NCBI GenBank assembly: GCA_044222225.1
Contig: JBGANR010000005.1
Location: 158,081-222,080 of the forward strand
DNA: 64,000 bases
DNA from: JBGANR01 sp044222225
Lineage (GTDB): Bacteria > Actinomycetota > Actinomycetes > Mycobacteriales > Mycobacteriaceae
Direction: 5' to 3'
A model generated the notes under the pieces. It saw only the letters and a list, made by a program, of their open reading frames with translations. It made no database searches and was not told where the DNA came from. Positions 19,298-28,851 of the stretch are shown here, in pieces. Within the stretch, counting starts at the first letter, position 1; every line of letters begins with the position of its first letter. The position numbers were made by a program, and so were the translations under genes.

Positions 19298-20181
19298 GAG
19301 TGTGTCTCCCTTCGCGGAGCGGCGGCGGCCAGCACGAGGTCCTGCAGCCCGAGCGACGCCGTCGTCAGCCCGCGGGCCGACGCCTCGGCGCGCGCGGCCG
19401 CGTCGAGGCGCGGCAGGCTCGCTCGGGCGAGGGTGTCGAGCCGCGAGAACGCGAGCACCTCACGTCCGGAGATGAACGAGATGACGGCGTCGGCCGGCCC
19501 GCTGACCTCGGCGGCGCTGCCGCGCAGGTCTTCGGCCGGGGCGTCGAGGACCACGCGGCCGCGATCGAGGACGACGACGTTCTCAACGATGTCGGCGACC
19601 TCGTCGATGAGATGCGTCGAGAGGACGACCGTCCGCGGCCGCTCGGCGACGTCGGCGAGCAGCCGGTCGTAGAACATCCGGCGGGAGACGGCGTCGAGGC
19701 CGAGGTAGGGCTCGTCGAAGAAGGTCAGCGGCGCCCGCGACGCGAGCCCGATGACGACGCCGAGCGCCGACAGCATGCCGCGGGAGAGCTTCTTGACGCG
19801 CCGGCGGGCCGGCAGTCCGAAGTCGGCAAGCAGGTCGGCGGCGAACTCGCGATCCCACCGGGGCATGACGGCGGCGGCCGCGCTGAGCGCCTGGCCGACG
19901 CGGACGTCGTCGGGATAGCGCTGCGATTCCCGGATGAACGTGACGTCGCCGAGCACCCTCGGATTCTCGAACGGCGCCTCGCCGAACACCGTCACCTCGC
20001 CGGCGGTCTGCCAGTCGAGGCCGGTGAGGATCTTCATCAGCGTCGTCTTGCCCGCGCCGTTGCGGCCGAGCAGACCGTGGATCGTGTTCTCGGCGATGTC
20101 GAAGCTGACGTCCGCCAGCGCCTCGACGTCGCCGTAGGTTCTGCCGACGCCCCGCAGGGACGCCGCGATACGTTCTGTCAC
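19294..20181 (-). CDS. ABC transporter ATP-binding protein
   Basis: A GTG at 20181, overlapping the GntR stop as GTGA, gives 295 aa. Walker A is GRNGAGKT (39-46), the signature region is KKLSRGMLSALGV, and Walker B is LTFFDEPYLGLD. The LSRGM variant of LSGGQ is typical of this exporter subclass. It is the middle gene of a three-gene operon (GntR, ATPase, permease), each joined by a 4-bp overlap. Confidence 0.92.
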   Translation of the reverse strand: MTERIAASLRGVGRTYGDVEALADVSFDIAENTIHGLLGRNGAGKTTLMKILTGLDWQTAGEVTVFGEAPFENPRVLGDVTFIRESQRYPDDVRVGQALSAAAAVMPRWDREFAADLLADFGLPARRRVKKLSRGMLSALGVVIGLASRAPLTFFDEPYLGLDAVSRRMFYDRLLADVAERPRTVVLSTHLIDEVADIVENVVVLDRGRVVLDAPAEDLRGSAAEVSGPADAVISFISGREVLAFSRLDTLARASLPRLDAAARAEASARGLTTASLGLQDLVLAAAAPRRETHS

Positions 20182-20552
20182 GAGCCGCCTTCCTTTCTGT
20201 AGCCCTCGATCATGGCCGCCACCTGCGCGTCCGACAGTCCGAGCTTGGCCGCCTCGGCCAGCAGCGGACCGATGTACTGCGCCACGAAGGCCTGTCGCCG
20301 ACGCGCCCGGAGCGCCTCTCGCGCACCGGCCGCGACGAACATCCCGATGCCGCGGCGCTTGTAGACGACGCCCTCGGCGGCGAGCAGGTTCAGCCCTTTC
20401 GCGGCCGTCGCCGGGTTGATGCGGTGGAACGCCGCGAGTTCGTTGGTCGACGGCACCTGCGACTCCTCCGGAAAAGAACCGTCGACGATCCCGTTCTCGA
20501 TCAGCTCGGCGATCTGCTGGAAGATCGGCCGACCCTCGTCCAACGCCATCAC
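20178..20552 (-). CDS. GntR-family (YtrA subfamily) repressor
   Basis: 124 aa. The winged helix-turn-helix spans about residues 10-75 (PIFQQIAELIENGIVDGSF, PSTNELAAFHRINPATAAKG). The short helical C-terminus (ALRARRRQAFVAQYI) is typical of the YtrA subfamily, which lacks a large effector domain. The start is GTG 20552 or the adjacent ATG 20549. As first gene of the ABC operon it most likely represses the operon from the AT-rich dyad just upstream. Confidence 0.9.
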   Translation of the reverse strand: MMALDEGRPIFQQIAELIENGIVDGSFPEESQVPSTNELAAFHRINPATAAKGLNLLAAEGVVYKRRGIGMFVAAGAREALRARRRQAFVAQYIGPLLAEAAKLGLSDAQVAAMIEGYRKEGGS

Positions 20553-20566
20553 CCACCTACTCAGCT

Positions 20567-20590
20567 GGTTAGTTACTTACCTAATGAACC
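20567..20590. promoter_or_regulatory. AT-rich imperfect dyad before the GntR/ABC operon
   Basis: The sequence GGTTAGTTACTTACC followed by TAATGAACC is an unusually AT-rich 24-bp stretch in this genome. GGTTxxTTA and TAAxxAACC form the matching arms. It is 15-18 bp upstream of the GntR start, the expected place for autoregulation, and may also affect the divergent septum-formation gene. Confidence 0.5.
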
Positions 20591-20647
20591 ATAGAGCGCG
20601 TCCGCCGCCGACGCAACCCCGGCCCTCGTCGACGGCCGTCCGGCATA

Positions 20648-21778
20648 ATGGCGGCGATGTCTTCCTCCCCCGCCCGGTCCGCGGGCCGCGTCCGCGCGAC
20701 GCTGGCCGCCGCGGCCGTGGGCGCCGTCGTGGCGTGCGCCGCCGGTGTGGCCGCCGGCCAGTTCGACGACCGAGGCGACCTGTCGAGCGCCCCGGCCGGT
20801 ACGGAGTCCACGAAACGTCCCAAGATCGAGACCGATTTCGATCGCTCGACACCCGGCTCCTGCCTCGTCTGGGACGGCCTGGACGCCGGGCTCGCCCGCG
20901 CGGTGCCGTGCGCCGAACCGCACACCTTCGAGGTCGCCGCCGACGTCGACGCCGCCACCCTCGACCCCGCGGTCTTCGGCCCGGACGCGCCCTACCCGTC
21001 GATCGAGGCGCTCAGCGGCGCCGCGGCCGCGGCCTGCCCTAAGGCCGTCGAGCGCTACATCGGCGCGCCGCTGGATCCGAACGGCCGGTTCAGCGTGCAG
21101 CTCATGGTGTCCGGCGAACTGCGCTGGACCGAGCACGACGAGCGGACGCTGCGCTGCGGCGTCCAGACGACGGCGTCGACGGGCGAACCGGCGCGCGTCG
21201 AGGGCTCGATCAAGGGCCAGGACCAGGCGCTGCGCTGGCCGGCGGGCACGTGCGTCGGCATCGATCCGAAGACCAAGCAGGCCACCGACCCGGTCGACTG
21301 CAGCGCACCGCACGCCTTCGAGGTGGTGGGCGACGTCGACCTCGGCAAGAAGTTCGGGGCATACGGCAGCAGGAAGCCGTGGCCGGGCGTGAAGCCGCAG
21401 AACGACTACCTCGCCGAACAGTGCGTCGCCGTCACGGACAAGTACCTGGGCAAGGGCGGGCTCGACAAGTCGCCCCTCAACCTGCAGTGGGTGCCCGTCG
21501 CCAAGGAGAGCTGGGCGGCGCCGAGCCGGCGCGCCGTCTGCTATCTCGCGCTGCCCGACGGCAACGGCTTCGCCACGATCGTCGGCGCGGCGAAGAGCAC
21601 CGGCCTGCTCGTCAACGGCCGCCGGCCTGCGCCGCCGAAGACGGACGACACGCGTCCCTCGCCGACACCCGTCCCGCTGCCGCCGGGTTACACGCCGGGG
21701 GCACCGCAGCCGGCCCCGGGCGCCGGCGAGACCGAGGAGCACGACCACCCGCACTTCGTCGATCCGGCACCGGCGTGA
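20648..21778 (+). CDS. Septum formation family membrane-anchored protein
   Basis: 376 aa. An N-terminal transmembrane anchor (about residues 14-38, VRATLAAAAVGAVVACAAGV) is followed by two related extracellular modules. Each starts with a Cys and contains PCAEPHTFEVAADV or DCSAPHAFEVVGDV, the pattern of the actinobacterial Septum_form domain. The C-terminus is Pro-rich. Homologues are linked to division-site functions, but the biochemical role is not established. The next gene overlaps its stop by 4 bp. Confidence 0.82.
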   Translation: MAAMSSSPARSAGRVRATLAAAAVGAVVACAAGVAAGQFDDRGDLSSAPAGTESTKRPKIETDFDRSTPGSCLVWDGLDAGLARAVPCAEPHTFEVAADVDAATLDPAVFGPDAPYPSIEALSGAAAAACPKAVERYIGAPLDPNGRFSVQLMVSGELRWTEHDERTLRCGVQTTASTGEPARVEGSIKGQDQALRWPAGTCVGIDPKTKQATDPVDCSAPHAFEVVGDVDLGKKFGAYGSRKPWPGVKPQNDYLAEQCVAVTDKYLGKGGLDKSPLNLQWVPVAKESWAAPSRRAVCYLALPDGNGFATIVGAAKSTGLLVNGRRPAPPKTDDTRPSPTPVPLPPGYTPGAPQPAPGAGETEEHDHPHFVDPAPA

Positions 21779-22122
21779 TCGACGTCGGTGACGCCGAATT
21801 CGAGGAGCTCGTCGCCGACGCCCTCGACGCGCTCCCGCCCGAGCTGACGCGGGCGATGGACAACGTCGTCGTGCTCATCGAGGACACGAACGAGGAGGAT
21901 CCGACGATCCTCGGCCTCTATCACGGCGTCTCGCTGACGCAGCGCGACTCGAACTACGGTTTCGCGCTGCCGGACGCGATCTTCATCTACCGGACCCCGC
22001 TGCGGGCGATGTGCACGAGCCGCGACCACCTGCGCGACGAGGTGCTCATCACCGTCGTCCACGAGATCGCCCACCACTTCGGCATCGACGACGCCGCGCT
22101 GCACCGATTGGGCTGGGGCTGA
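21775..22122 (+). CDS. Zincin-like metallopeptidase family protein
   Basis: 115 aa from GTG 21775, overlapping the previous stop as GTGA. It contains VVHEIAHHFGIDD (HExxH plus downstream His/Asp), the signature of the small actinobacterial metallopeptidase family once called DUF1025. The N-terminus has FEELVADALDALPPEL. Predicted cytosolic zinc protease-fold protein, substrate unknown. Co-translation with the septum protein is a frequent pairing in Mycobacteriales. It converges with the phosphatase gene with one base between stops. Confidence 0.9.
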   Translation: MIDVGDAEFEELVADALDALPPELTRAMDNVVVLIEDTNEEDPTILGLYHGVSLTQRDSNYGFALPDAIFIYRTPLRAMCTSRDHLRDEVLITVVHEIAHHFGIDDAALHRLGWG

Positions 22123-22123
22123 G

Positions 22124-22795
22124 CTACCCCATGATGTCGGCGCCCTCGCGGCGTCCGCCCCAGGACCGGATCGCCCAGCCGGGGCCCGCCGGAACCAGCT
22201 CGATCGTGTCGAGGTTGCCCAGCAGTTGCGTCTCCGCCGACTCGCTGGGCACCGGCGCGAGGTTGGCGGCGACGATCCGGATCGCGGCGCCGTGGCTGAC
22301 CACGAAGACGTCCGACCGCGGATCCGGCGCACCGGGGTCGAGGTGCCGCGCCCGAAGCGCCGCGACGTCCGCGGTGTACCGCGCGATGACCTCCTCGGCG
22401 GACTCCCCGCCGGGCGTCCGGGCACCGAGATCGCCGCGGTGCCAGGAAGTCGCCACGGCGCGGAACTCCGCATACGCGGCGGCGTCGATGCGATCCTCCA
22501 GGTCACCGGCCTGTACCTCGTGGACGCCGTCGAGCACACCCGGCGGCACACCCCACACCGACGCGATGAGCGACGCGGTCTCCCGCGCCCGCCGCGCGCG
22601 ACTGGAATAGAGGACGACGCGCGCCGGATCGACGGGCCGCGTCAGCCCGAAACGCACCGCCTGGCGGGCGCCGAAATCGGTGAGGCCGGCGCCGGGCAGC
22701 GCGGTGTCGAGCCGGCGCATGACGTTGCCCGTCGTCTCGCCGTGCCGGACGAGATGCAGCGTTCCCACCGGGACCGACGATTCCGCAAGCGTCAT
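22124..22795 (-). CDS. Histidine phosphatase / phosphoglycerate mutase-like protein
   Basis: 223 aa from ATG 22795. The catalytic RHG motif is in LHLVRHGETTGN, a second Arg in YSSRARRARETA, and the second His in VVSHGAAIRI. These match the histidine phosphatase superfamily branch of small phosphatases rather than true glycolytic mutases. Its ATG shares a base with the pheA stop (TGATG), a coupled pair often found in actinobacteria. Substrate unknown. Confidence 0.9.
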   Translation of the reverse strand: MTLAESSVPVGTLHLVRHGETTGNVMRRLDTALPGAGLTDFGARQAVRFGLTRPVDPARVVLYSSRARRARETASLIASVWGVPPGVLDGVHEVQAGDLEDRIDAAAYAEFRAVATSWHRGDLGARTPGGESAEEVIARYTADVAALRARHLDPGAPDPRSDVFVVSHGAAIRIVAANLAPVPSESAETQLLGNLDTIELVPAGPGWAIRSWGGRREGADIMG

Positions 22796-23724
22796 CAGCT
22801 GTTCTCCCCGCGGATCCCGGCGAGCCAGGCGCGGCTGGCTCCATGATCGGGCGGCGGCGCCCCCGTCGCCGTGACGCGCGGCCACGAACCGAGGAAGTGG
22901 ACGCGGTCCGCTCGCCGGTACAGCGCCGCGAGGGCCTCGGCGACGGCGTCGTCCTCGACGTGCCCGATCGCCTCGAGGAAGAAGTGATAGCGGCCTGCCA
23001 CCTGCTTCGATCGCGCCGGTCGGCTCTCGATGCGGACGAGGTCGATGCCGCGCATCGCGAACTCCCCCATCGCCGCGACGAGGCTGCCGGGCTCGTCCGG
23101 CAGGTTGAGGACGAGCGCCGTACGGTCCTTTCCCGTCCGCGGCGGCGGCGTGCCGACCCGACCGACGAGAACGAACCGGGTGTGCGCGTCGTCGGCGTCC
23201 GCGACGCCCGCGGCCAGCGTCGTCAGCCCGGCCTGCTCGGCGGCCAGCGCCGTCGTCACCGCGGCGTCGACGCGGCCGGCGACGGCGTCGAGCGCGGCGG
23301 CGGCGTTCGACGAGGACGGCACGACGACGGCGTCCGGCAGGTACTCGGCCAGCGCCGCGCGCACCTGCGCCGCCGCGACGGGATACGCCCCGACCGTCCG
23401 GACGTCGGCGGCGTCGACACCCGGCGCGAGCGCGAGGGTGAACGCGACGTGCAGCACGGTCTCGGCATAGATCTGCAGCTCATCGTGGGCGCCGAGGGCG
23501 TCGAGCGTGGCCGGGACGCCGCCCTCCAACGAGCTCTCCGTCGGCAGACACGCGTAGTCGACGTCGCCCGCCCGCAGCAGGTCGAGCGCCGCCGGCGGCG
23601 ACGTCGCACTCACCCGCTCGACCGCCCCGGAACCCGCGCCGGGGATCGCCCCGCGCTCCGCCATCTTCAGCAACGCCATCTCACTGAACGTCCCAGACGG
23701 TCCGAAGTACGCGATGCGAGTCAC
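22795..23724 (-). CDS. pheA: Prephenate dehydratase
   Basis: 309 aa from GTG 23724 (VTRIAYFGPSGTFSE). The catalytic domain has the TRF motif (DDAHTRFVLVGR) and the LPTESSLEGGV substrate loop. A C-terminal ACT domain (ALVLNLPDEPGSLVAAMGEF, RIESRPARSKQVAG) carries the ESRP motif for phenylalanine feedback. It converts prephenate to phenylpyruvate in phenylalanine synthesis. No chorismate mutase domain is fused. Confidence 0.96.
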   Translation of the reverse strand: MTRIAYFGPSGTFSEMALLKMAERGAIPGAGSGAVERVSATSPPAALDLLRAGDVDYACLPTESSLEGGVPATLDALGAHDELQIYAETVLHVAFTLALAPGVDAADVRTVGAYPVAAAQVRAALAEYLPDAVVVPSSSNAAAALDAVAGRVDAAVTTALAAEQAGLTTLAAGVADADDAHTRFVLVGRVGTPPPRTGKDRTALVLNLPDEPGSLVAAMGEFAMRGIDLVRIESRPARSKQVAGRYHFFLEAIGHVEDDAVAEALAALYRRADRVHFLGSWPRVTATGAPPPDHGASRAWLAGIRGENS

Positions 23725-23778
23725 GCCGGAGAGTCTATCGGCGGACCGGCTCGGCAGGCCGCCGTCTATCGTGGTCGC

Positions 23779-24540
23779 GTGCAGCCCGCCTTGCCCGAGG
23801 GGACGTCCCGCCGGGCGGTATGGGTCGAGATCTGCCTCGTCGTGCTGCTCACCTTCGGCCTGTCCGGGCTGAGCTCGCTGCTGTACCTCGTCCAGCAGGA
23901 GGTCTCCGGCGCCGGGATCGGTTCGCAGACCGTCGCCCTCAACCCCGCCACCACCGCCGACGTCTTCGACGCACTCACCTCGCTGCTCCGGGTGCTGCGG
24001 CTGCTCACCTACGCCGGACTCGCGCTCTACCTGCTTCATCTCGCCGGGCTCACCCCGCGCCGGGTGCTGCGCTTCACCGCTCGCATCGACGTGCCCGCCG
24101 GGCTGGGGTTGGCCGCGCTCATCGGGCTGCCCGGGCTGGGGCTCTACTATCTCGGCCGGGTCCTGGAGCTCGGCGCACAGGTGCTGCCGGCGTCCCCGTT
24201 GGACACCTGGTGGCGGCCGCTGACGCTGCTCGGCGCCGCGGCCGGCAACGCGGCCGCCGAGGAGCTGCTCGTCGTCGCCTATCTCATGACCCGGCTGCGG
24301 CAGCTCGGCGTCGGACTGCCCGCGGCGATCGGGGCGTCGGCGCTGCTGCGCGGCAGCTATCACCTCTATCAAGGCTTCGGCGCGGGCATCGGGAACGTCG
24401 TCATGGGCATCGCGTTCGGCTGGGCCTACGCCCGCTGGGGACGCGTCTGGCCGCTGATCATCGCCCACTTCGCCATCGACGCCGTCGCTTTCGTCGGCTA
24501 CGCACTGCTGGCCGACCGGCTCGGGCCTCTGCTCCGGTGA
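23779..24540 (+). CDS. CPBP-family intramembrane metalloprotease
   Basis: 253 aa from GTG 23779, with about eight hydrophobic segments. The motifs of the Abi/CPBP family are visible: AAEELLVVAYL (the EE pair), SYHLYQGFGAG (His) and HFAIDAVAF (His). In the usual EExxxR motif the Arg position is occupied by another residue. The bacterial members are Rce1-like membrane proteases, sometimes linked to bacteriocin self-immunity. It is divergent from pheA across 54 bp and has no evident operon partner. Confidence 0.87.
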   Translation: MQPALPEGTSRRAVWVEICLVVLLTFGLSGLSSLLYLVQQEVSGAGIGSQTVALNPATTADVFDALTSLLRVLRLLTYAGLALYLLHLAGLTPRRVLRFTARIDVPAGLGLAALIGLPGLGLYYLGRVLELGAQVLPASPLDTWWRPLTLLGAAAGNAAAEELLVVAYLMTRLRQLGVGLPAAIGASALLRGSYHLYQGFGAGIGNVVMGIAFGWAYARWGRVWPLIIAHFAIDAVAFVGYALLADRLGPLLR

Positions 24541-24547
24541 TGCCCGC

Positions 24548-24622
24548 GAATCCAAACCGCCGCTACGGGACTCGATAGCCCCGTATACGGGTTATCGACC
24601 CCGTCAGACGCGGTTCAGATAC
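24548..24622. repeat. Intergenic palindromic repeat, family 2 copy B
   Basis: Shares ATCCAAACCGCCGCTAC, CCCGTATACG and GGTTATCGAC with 14739-14813 in the same order and spacing. Its outer arms have decayed (AATCCAAACCGC versus GCGGTTCAGAT). It fills the gap between the CPBP gene and the LCP gene. Confidence 0.7.
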
Positions 24623-24657
24623 CCGACCGGGCCGAGTCGGCGGTTAGAGTCGGTCGG

Positions 24658-25899
24658 ATGACCCCGCCTCCCGGGCGTGGGCCCCGCCCACCGCAGCCGC
24701 CACCAGGTGCCGGATGGCGGCCCGCGCCGCAGCGGCCTCCGGAGCACCCGCAGGCCATCCGCCGCCCTCGCGCCGGTGACGCCGGACGCCCCGCCGCCGA
24801 CGGCGTGGCCTTCCCACTCCCGGCCGCGGGCCGGCACCGCGCACCGGACGTCCGCTACGCGCCGCCGCAGCACCCCGAACCCGTCGCCTACCGCCCCGAC
24901 CCTCCGGCCTCGCTGCGCGAAGAGCACGGCCGCCCCGTCGGCCGAGCCAGGAGCGCCCCGCCGCCACCCGGACGGCCGCCCCGCAAGCGCCGCAGCCTCA
25001 AGCAATGGCTGGTGATCGCCGGTGTCGTCCTGCTCGTCCTCCTGATGCTCCCGATCGGGATGATGCTCTACTACGACGTCAAGCTGCGGCGCGTCGACGC
25101 CCTGCCGAACTACGCCGGCCGCCCGGCCGACACACCCGGAACCAACTGGCTCGTCGTCGGCGCCGACGGCCGCGCCGGCGTCGACGGCTCCCGCACCGAC
25201 ACGATGATGCTGGTGCACATCCCGTCGTCCGGGCCGACGGTCATCGTCTCGTTGCCGCGCGATCTCTACGTCCCCGTTCCGGGCAACGGCAGTCACAAGC
25301 TCAACTTCTCGTTCGGCGAGGGCGGCCCCCCGCTGCTGGCCCGCACCGTCGAGGCCCAGACCGACATCCGCATCGATCACTACGCCGAGATCGGCTTCGG
25401 CGGCTTCCGCGAGATCGTCGACGCCGTCGGCGGTGTCGAGATGTGCCTGGACAAACCGCTCAAGGATCCGCTCGCCGATCTCGACGTCAAGGCCGGCTGC
25501 CAGACGCTCGACGGCCGCCAGGCCCTCGGCTTCGTCCGCACCCGCTACCTCTTCGCGTCGGCGGACCTGCAGCGCGTCAAGAACCAGCGGCAGTTCCTCT
25601 CGGCGCTGATGGACAAGGCCACCAGTCTGTCGACGCTGCTCAATCCGTTCCGGCTGTTCCCGCTCGCGAGCAGCGGCGTCGACGCCCTCACCGTCGACGA
25701 CGGCACCCACATGTGGGATCTCGCCCGGCTCGCCTGGAACTTCAGCGGCGCCGTCACCACGACGGCCCCCGACGGCGGCGCGATCGACACGCCCGACGGC
25801 GTCGCCCAGAAGTGGAGCGCCGACACCGACCGCTTCTTCGCGGCGCTGCGGGACGGCAAGCAGATCCCGGCGGACCTCCTGCGCACCGACGGCAGATGA
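24658..25899 (+). CDS. LytR-CpsA-Psr (LCP) family cell-wall ligase
   Basis: 413 aa. About 110 N-terminal residues are Pro/Arg-rich and cytoplasmic, followed by a transmembrane helix (WLVIAGVVLLVLLMLPIGMM) and an extracellular LCP domain. Typical landmarks are NWLVVGADGRAGVDGSRTDTMML, SLPRDLYVPVPG, KLNFSFGEGG and ALGFVRTRY. LCP enzymes attach wall polymers to peptidoglycan; in Mycobacteriales they link arabinogalactan. The LytR_C domain found in some paralogues is absent. Confidence 0.93.
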   Translation: MTPPPGRGPRPPQPPPGAGWRPAPQRPPEHPQAIRRPRAGDAGRPAADGVAFPLPAAGRHRAPDVRYAPPQHPEPVAYRPDPPASLREEHGRPVGRARSAPPPPGRPPRKRRSLKQWLVIAGVVLLVLLMLPIGMMLYYDVKLRRVDALPNYAGRPADTPGTNWLVVGADGRAGVDGSRTDTMMLVHIPSSGPTVIVSLPRDLYVPVPGNGSHKLNFSFGEGGPPLLARTVEAQTDIRIDHYAEIGFGGFREIVDAVGGVEMCLDKPLKDPLADLDVKAGCQTLDGRQALGFVRTRYLFASADLQRVKNQRQFLSALMDKATSLSTLLNPFRLFPLASSGVDALTVDDGTHMWDLARLAWNFSGAVTTTAPDGGAIDTPDGVAQKWSADTDRFFAALRDGKQIPADLLRTDGR

Positions 25900-26041
25900 A
25901 CCGGCCCAGGTCCGGGGAGGCCGTGCGGCACCGGATTCTTGCACGACATCGCTTCCGCCACACCGAAACTCGCCCGTCGGGTGCGATGAGGGCAGGATGA
26001 TCGGGGGCGAAACACAGGCGGCGCCCGCGAAGGGAGCAGGA

Positions 26042-28801
26042 ATGTACAGGATCAGTCGGCGGCCACGGAGACTACGGGTGTCTGCGCTCGCCGCTGTGGC
26101 CAACCCGTCGTACCAGCGGTTGGACACCTGGAACCTGCTCGACGACGCGTGCCGGCACCTGGCGGACGTCCACCGCGCCGGGCTGGACACCAAGCAGGAC
26201 GTGGCGCGCGTCCGGCGGCTGCTCGACCGGCTGAGCGCCTACGAGCGGTACTGGCTGTTTCCCGGCGTCGCCAAGATCACCAAGTTCCGGCGTCAGCTGG
26301 AGGACATGGAGACCGAGCGCCTCACCGAGCGGGTCAACCAGGCGGCCCGGCTGCTCGCCGAGTACGGCGACACCGCGGCGGCCTTCGACGACGACGACAA
26401 GGCGATCCTCGCCGAGCAGGAACTCGTCGCCAAGGCCAAGCGGCAGAAGGTCTACACCGTGCTGCTCGCGGACGACTCCCCGTCCGGCCCCGATCATCTG
26501 GCCAAGGCCATGAACGACCTGCGGACGCCCTACGACGACATCCGGCTGCAGTTGCTCATCGTCGGCAGTGTCGAGGACGCCGTCTGCGCGGTCGCGCTCA
26601 ACGGCGAGATCCAGGCGGCGATCATCCGCCACGACCTCAACCTGCGGTCCAAGAAGCGGCTGCCGCTCATGAACACCCTGCTGGGCACCAACGACGAGAC
26701 CGTCGCCACCGACCGGGCCTACGACTGGGTGGAGTGCGGCGAGTGGATCCGGGAGCTGCGGCCCCGTGTCGACCTGTATCTGCTGACGGACGAGTCGATC
26801 GCCTCGGTGGCCGAGGACGAGACCGAGATCTACGACCGCACCTTCTACCGGCTCAACGACGTCACCGACCTGTACTCGACGGTCGTCGCCGGCATCCGCA
26901 ACCGCTTCGAGACACCCTTCTTCGATGCCCTGCGCGCCTACGCCCAGTCACCCGTCGGCCAGTTCCACGCGCTGCCCGTCGCGCGCGGCGCGTCGATCTT
27001 CAACTCGTCGTCGCTGCAGGACATGGGCGAGTTCTACGGCCGCAACATCTTCATGGCCGAGACGTCGTCGACGTCCGGCGGCCTCGACTCGCTGCTCGAT
27101 CCGCACGGGACGATCAAGGAGGCGATGGACAAGGCCGCCAAGACCTGGGGCGCCGACCAGACCTACTTCTCCACCAACGGCACGTCGACGGCCAACAAGA
27201 TCGTCGTGCAGTCGCTCGTGCGACCCGGCGACATCGTCCTCATCGACCGCAACTGCCACAAGTCTCACCACTACGGACTCGTCCTGGCCGGGGCGGCGCC
27301 GCTCTATCTCGACGCCTACCCGCTGGAGACGTACGCCATCTACGGCGCCGTCTCACTGCGCGTGGTCAAGCAGACCCTGCTCGACCTCGAGGCCCAGGGC
27401 CAGCTGCACAAGGTGCGCATGGTGCTGCTCACCAACTGCACGTTCGACGGCATCGTCTACAACCCGCGCCGGGTGATGGAGGAGGTGCTGGCCATCAAGC
27501 CGGACATGTGCTTCCTCTGGGACGAGGCCTGGTACGCCTTCGCGACGGCGGTGCCCTGGGCCCGGCAGCGGACGGCCATGATCGCCGCCGAGCAGCTCGA
27601 AGCGCTGTTCGCGTCCGCGTCCTACGCCGAGGAATACGAGCGCTGGGTGGCCGACATGGAGGGCGTCGACCGCACCGAATGGGCCGACCATCGGCTGCTC
27701 CCCGACCCGAAGCGCGCCCGCGTCCGCGTCTACTCGACGCATTCGACGCACAAGTCGCTGTCGGCGCTGCGGCAGGCGTCGATGATCCACGTCCGGGACG
27801 AGGACTTCAACACCCACACCCGCGAGGCGTTCGGCGAGGCCTTCCTCACCCACACCTCGACCTCGCCGAACCAGCAACTGCTCGCCTCCCTCGACCTGGC
27901 CCGCAGGCAGGTCGACATGGAGGGCTTCAACCTGGTCCGCTCGGCGTACACGATGTCGCTCGCGTTCCGCCAGCGCGTGCAGAACGACCGGCTCATCTCC
28001 AAGTGGTTCCGCATCCTCGAGGAGGGCGACCTCGTCCCCGAGGAGTACCGGCCGTCCCGCGTCTCCTCCTACCGCCAGGACGCCGACGGCGTGCTCGACG
28101 GCTGGAACGAGGCCTGGCGGTCGGACGAGTTCGTGCTCGATCCCACCCGCGTCACGCTGTACATCGGCGAGACCGGGATGAACGGGTACGACTTCCGCGA
28201 GAAGGTCCTCATGGACCAGTTCGGCATCCAGATCAACAAGACGTCGATCAACAGCGTGCTGATCATCTTCACCATCGGCGTCACGTGGTCGGCCGTCCAC
28301 TATCTGCTCGACGCGCTGCGTCGCGTCTCCGCCGGGCTCGACCGCAAGATCGCCAACTCGAGCAAGGCCGACCTCGCGCTGCAGGAGCGCCGCGTCATCG
28401 AGATCACCGAGGACCTGCCGCCGCTGCCGGACTTCTCCGAGTTCGACCCGGCCTTCCGGCCCGAGCTGTCGTCGGTCTTCGGCGACATGCGCTCGGCGTT
28501 CTACGCGGGCTACGAGGAGTCGGACCGCGAGTTCGTGCTGCTCGGCGCCGCCGGCCGACGCCTCGCCGAGGGCGCCTCACTCGTCTCGACGACGTTCGTC
28601 GTGCCCTACCCGCCGGGCTTCCCGGTGCTCGTGCCGGGCCAGGTGATCTCCAAGGAGATCCTGTATTTCATGGCCCAGTTGGACGTGAAGGAGATCCACG
28701 GCTACAACCCGGACCTCGGGCTCTCCGTCTTCACCGACGCTGCGGTCGCCAAGCACGCGCTGGCTCGGCGGGGGCCGACGGCGGCTGCGCCGGAGGAGTA
28801 G
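26042..28801 (+). CDS. Orn/Lys/Arg decarboxylase (PLP-dependent)
   Basis: 919 aa from ATG 26042, chosen for the ribosome-binding sequence GGGAGCAGGA just before it rather than the ATG at 25997. An N-terminal receiver-like wing domain precedes the PLP domain. The cofactor Lys lies in STHSTHKSLSALRQ (about residue 570), and WDEAWYAFATAVPWA carries the PLP Asp. The C-terminal domain follows. It is longer than enterobacterial LdcI or SpeA (about 715-760 aa) because of N-terminal sequence. It would decarboxylate a basic amino acid for polyamine synthesis or acid resistance; the substrate cannot be fixed here and no antiporter gene is adjacent. Confidence 0.88.
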   Translation: MYRISRRPRRLRVSALAAVANPSYQRLDTWNLLDDACRHLADVHRAGLDTKQDVARVRRLLDRLSAYERYWLFPGVAKITKFRRQLEDMETERLTERVNQAARLLAEYGDTAAAFDDDDKAILAEQELVAKAKRQKVYTVLLADDSPSGPDHLAKAMNDLRTPYDDIRLQLLIVGSVEDAVCAVALNGEIQAAIIRHDLNLRSKKRLPLMNTLLGTNDETVATDRAYDWVECGEWIRELRPRVDLYLLTDESIASVAEDETEIYDRTFYRLNDVTDLYSTVVAGIRNRFETPFFDALRAYAQSPVGQFHALPVARGASIFNSSSLQDMGEFYGRNIFMAETSSTSGGLDSLLDPHGTIKEAMDKAAKTWGADQTYFSTNGTSTANKIVVQSLVRPGDIVLIDRNCHKSHHYGLVLAGAAPLYLDAYPLETYAIYGAVSLRVVKQTLLDLEAQGQLHKVRMVLLTNCTFDGIVYNPRRVMEEVLAIKPDMCFLWDEAWYAFATAVPWARQRTAMIAAEQLEALFASASYAEEYERWVADMEGVDRTEWADHRLLPDPKRARVRVYSTHSTHKSLSALRQASMIHVRDEDFNTHTREAFGEAFLTHTSTSPNQQLLASLDLARRQVDMEGFNLVRSAYTMSLAFRQRVQNDRLISKWFRILEEGDLVPEEYRPSRVSSYRQDADGVLDGWNEAWRSDEFVLDPTRVTLYIGETGMNGYDFREKVLMDQFGIQINKTSINSVLIIFTIGVTWSAVHYLLDALRRVSAGLDRKIANSSKADLALQERRVIEITEDLPPLPDFSEFDPAFRPELSSVFGDMRSAFYAGYEESDREFVLLGAAGRRLAEGASLVSTTFVVPYPPGFPVLVPGQVISKEILYFMAQLDVKEIHGYNPDLGLSVFTDAAVAKHALARRGPTAAAPEE

Positions 28802-28851
28802 GCAGCGGGGCGGGCGTCGCCGGGGCCGGGACAGGGCCGAGGTCGGGTCGG

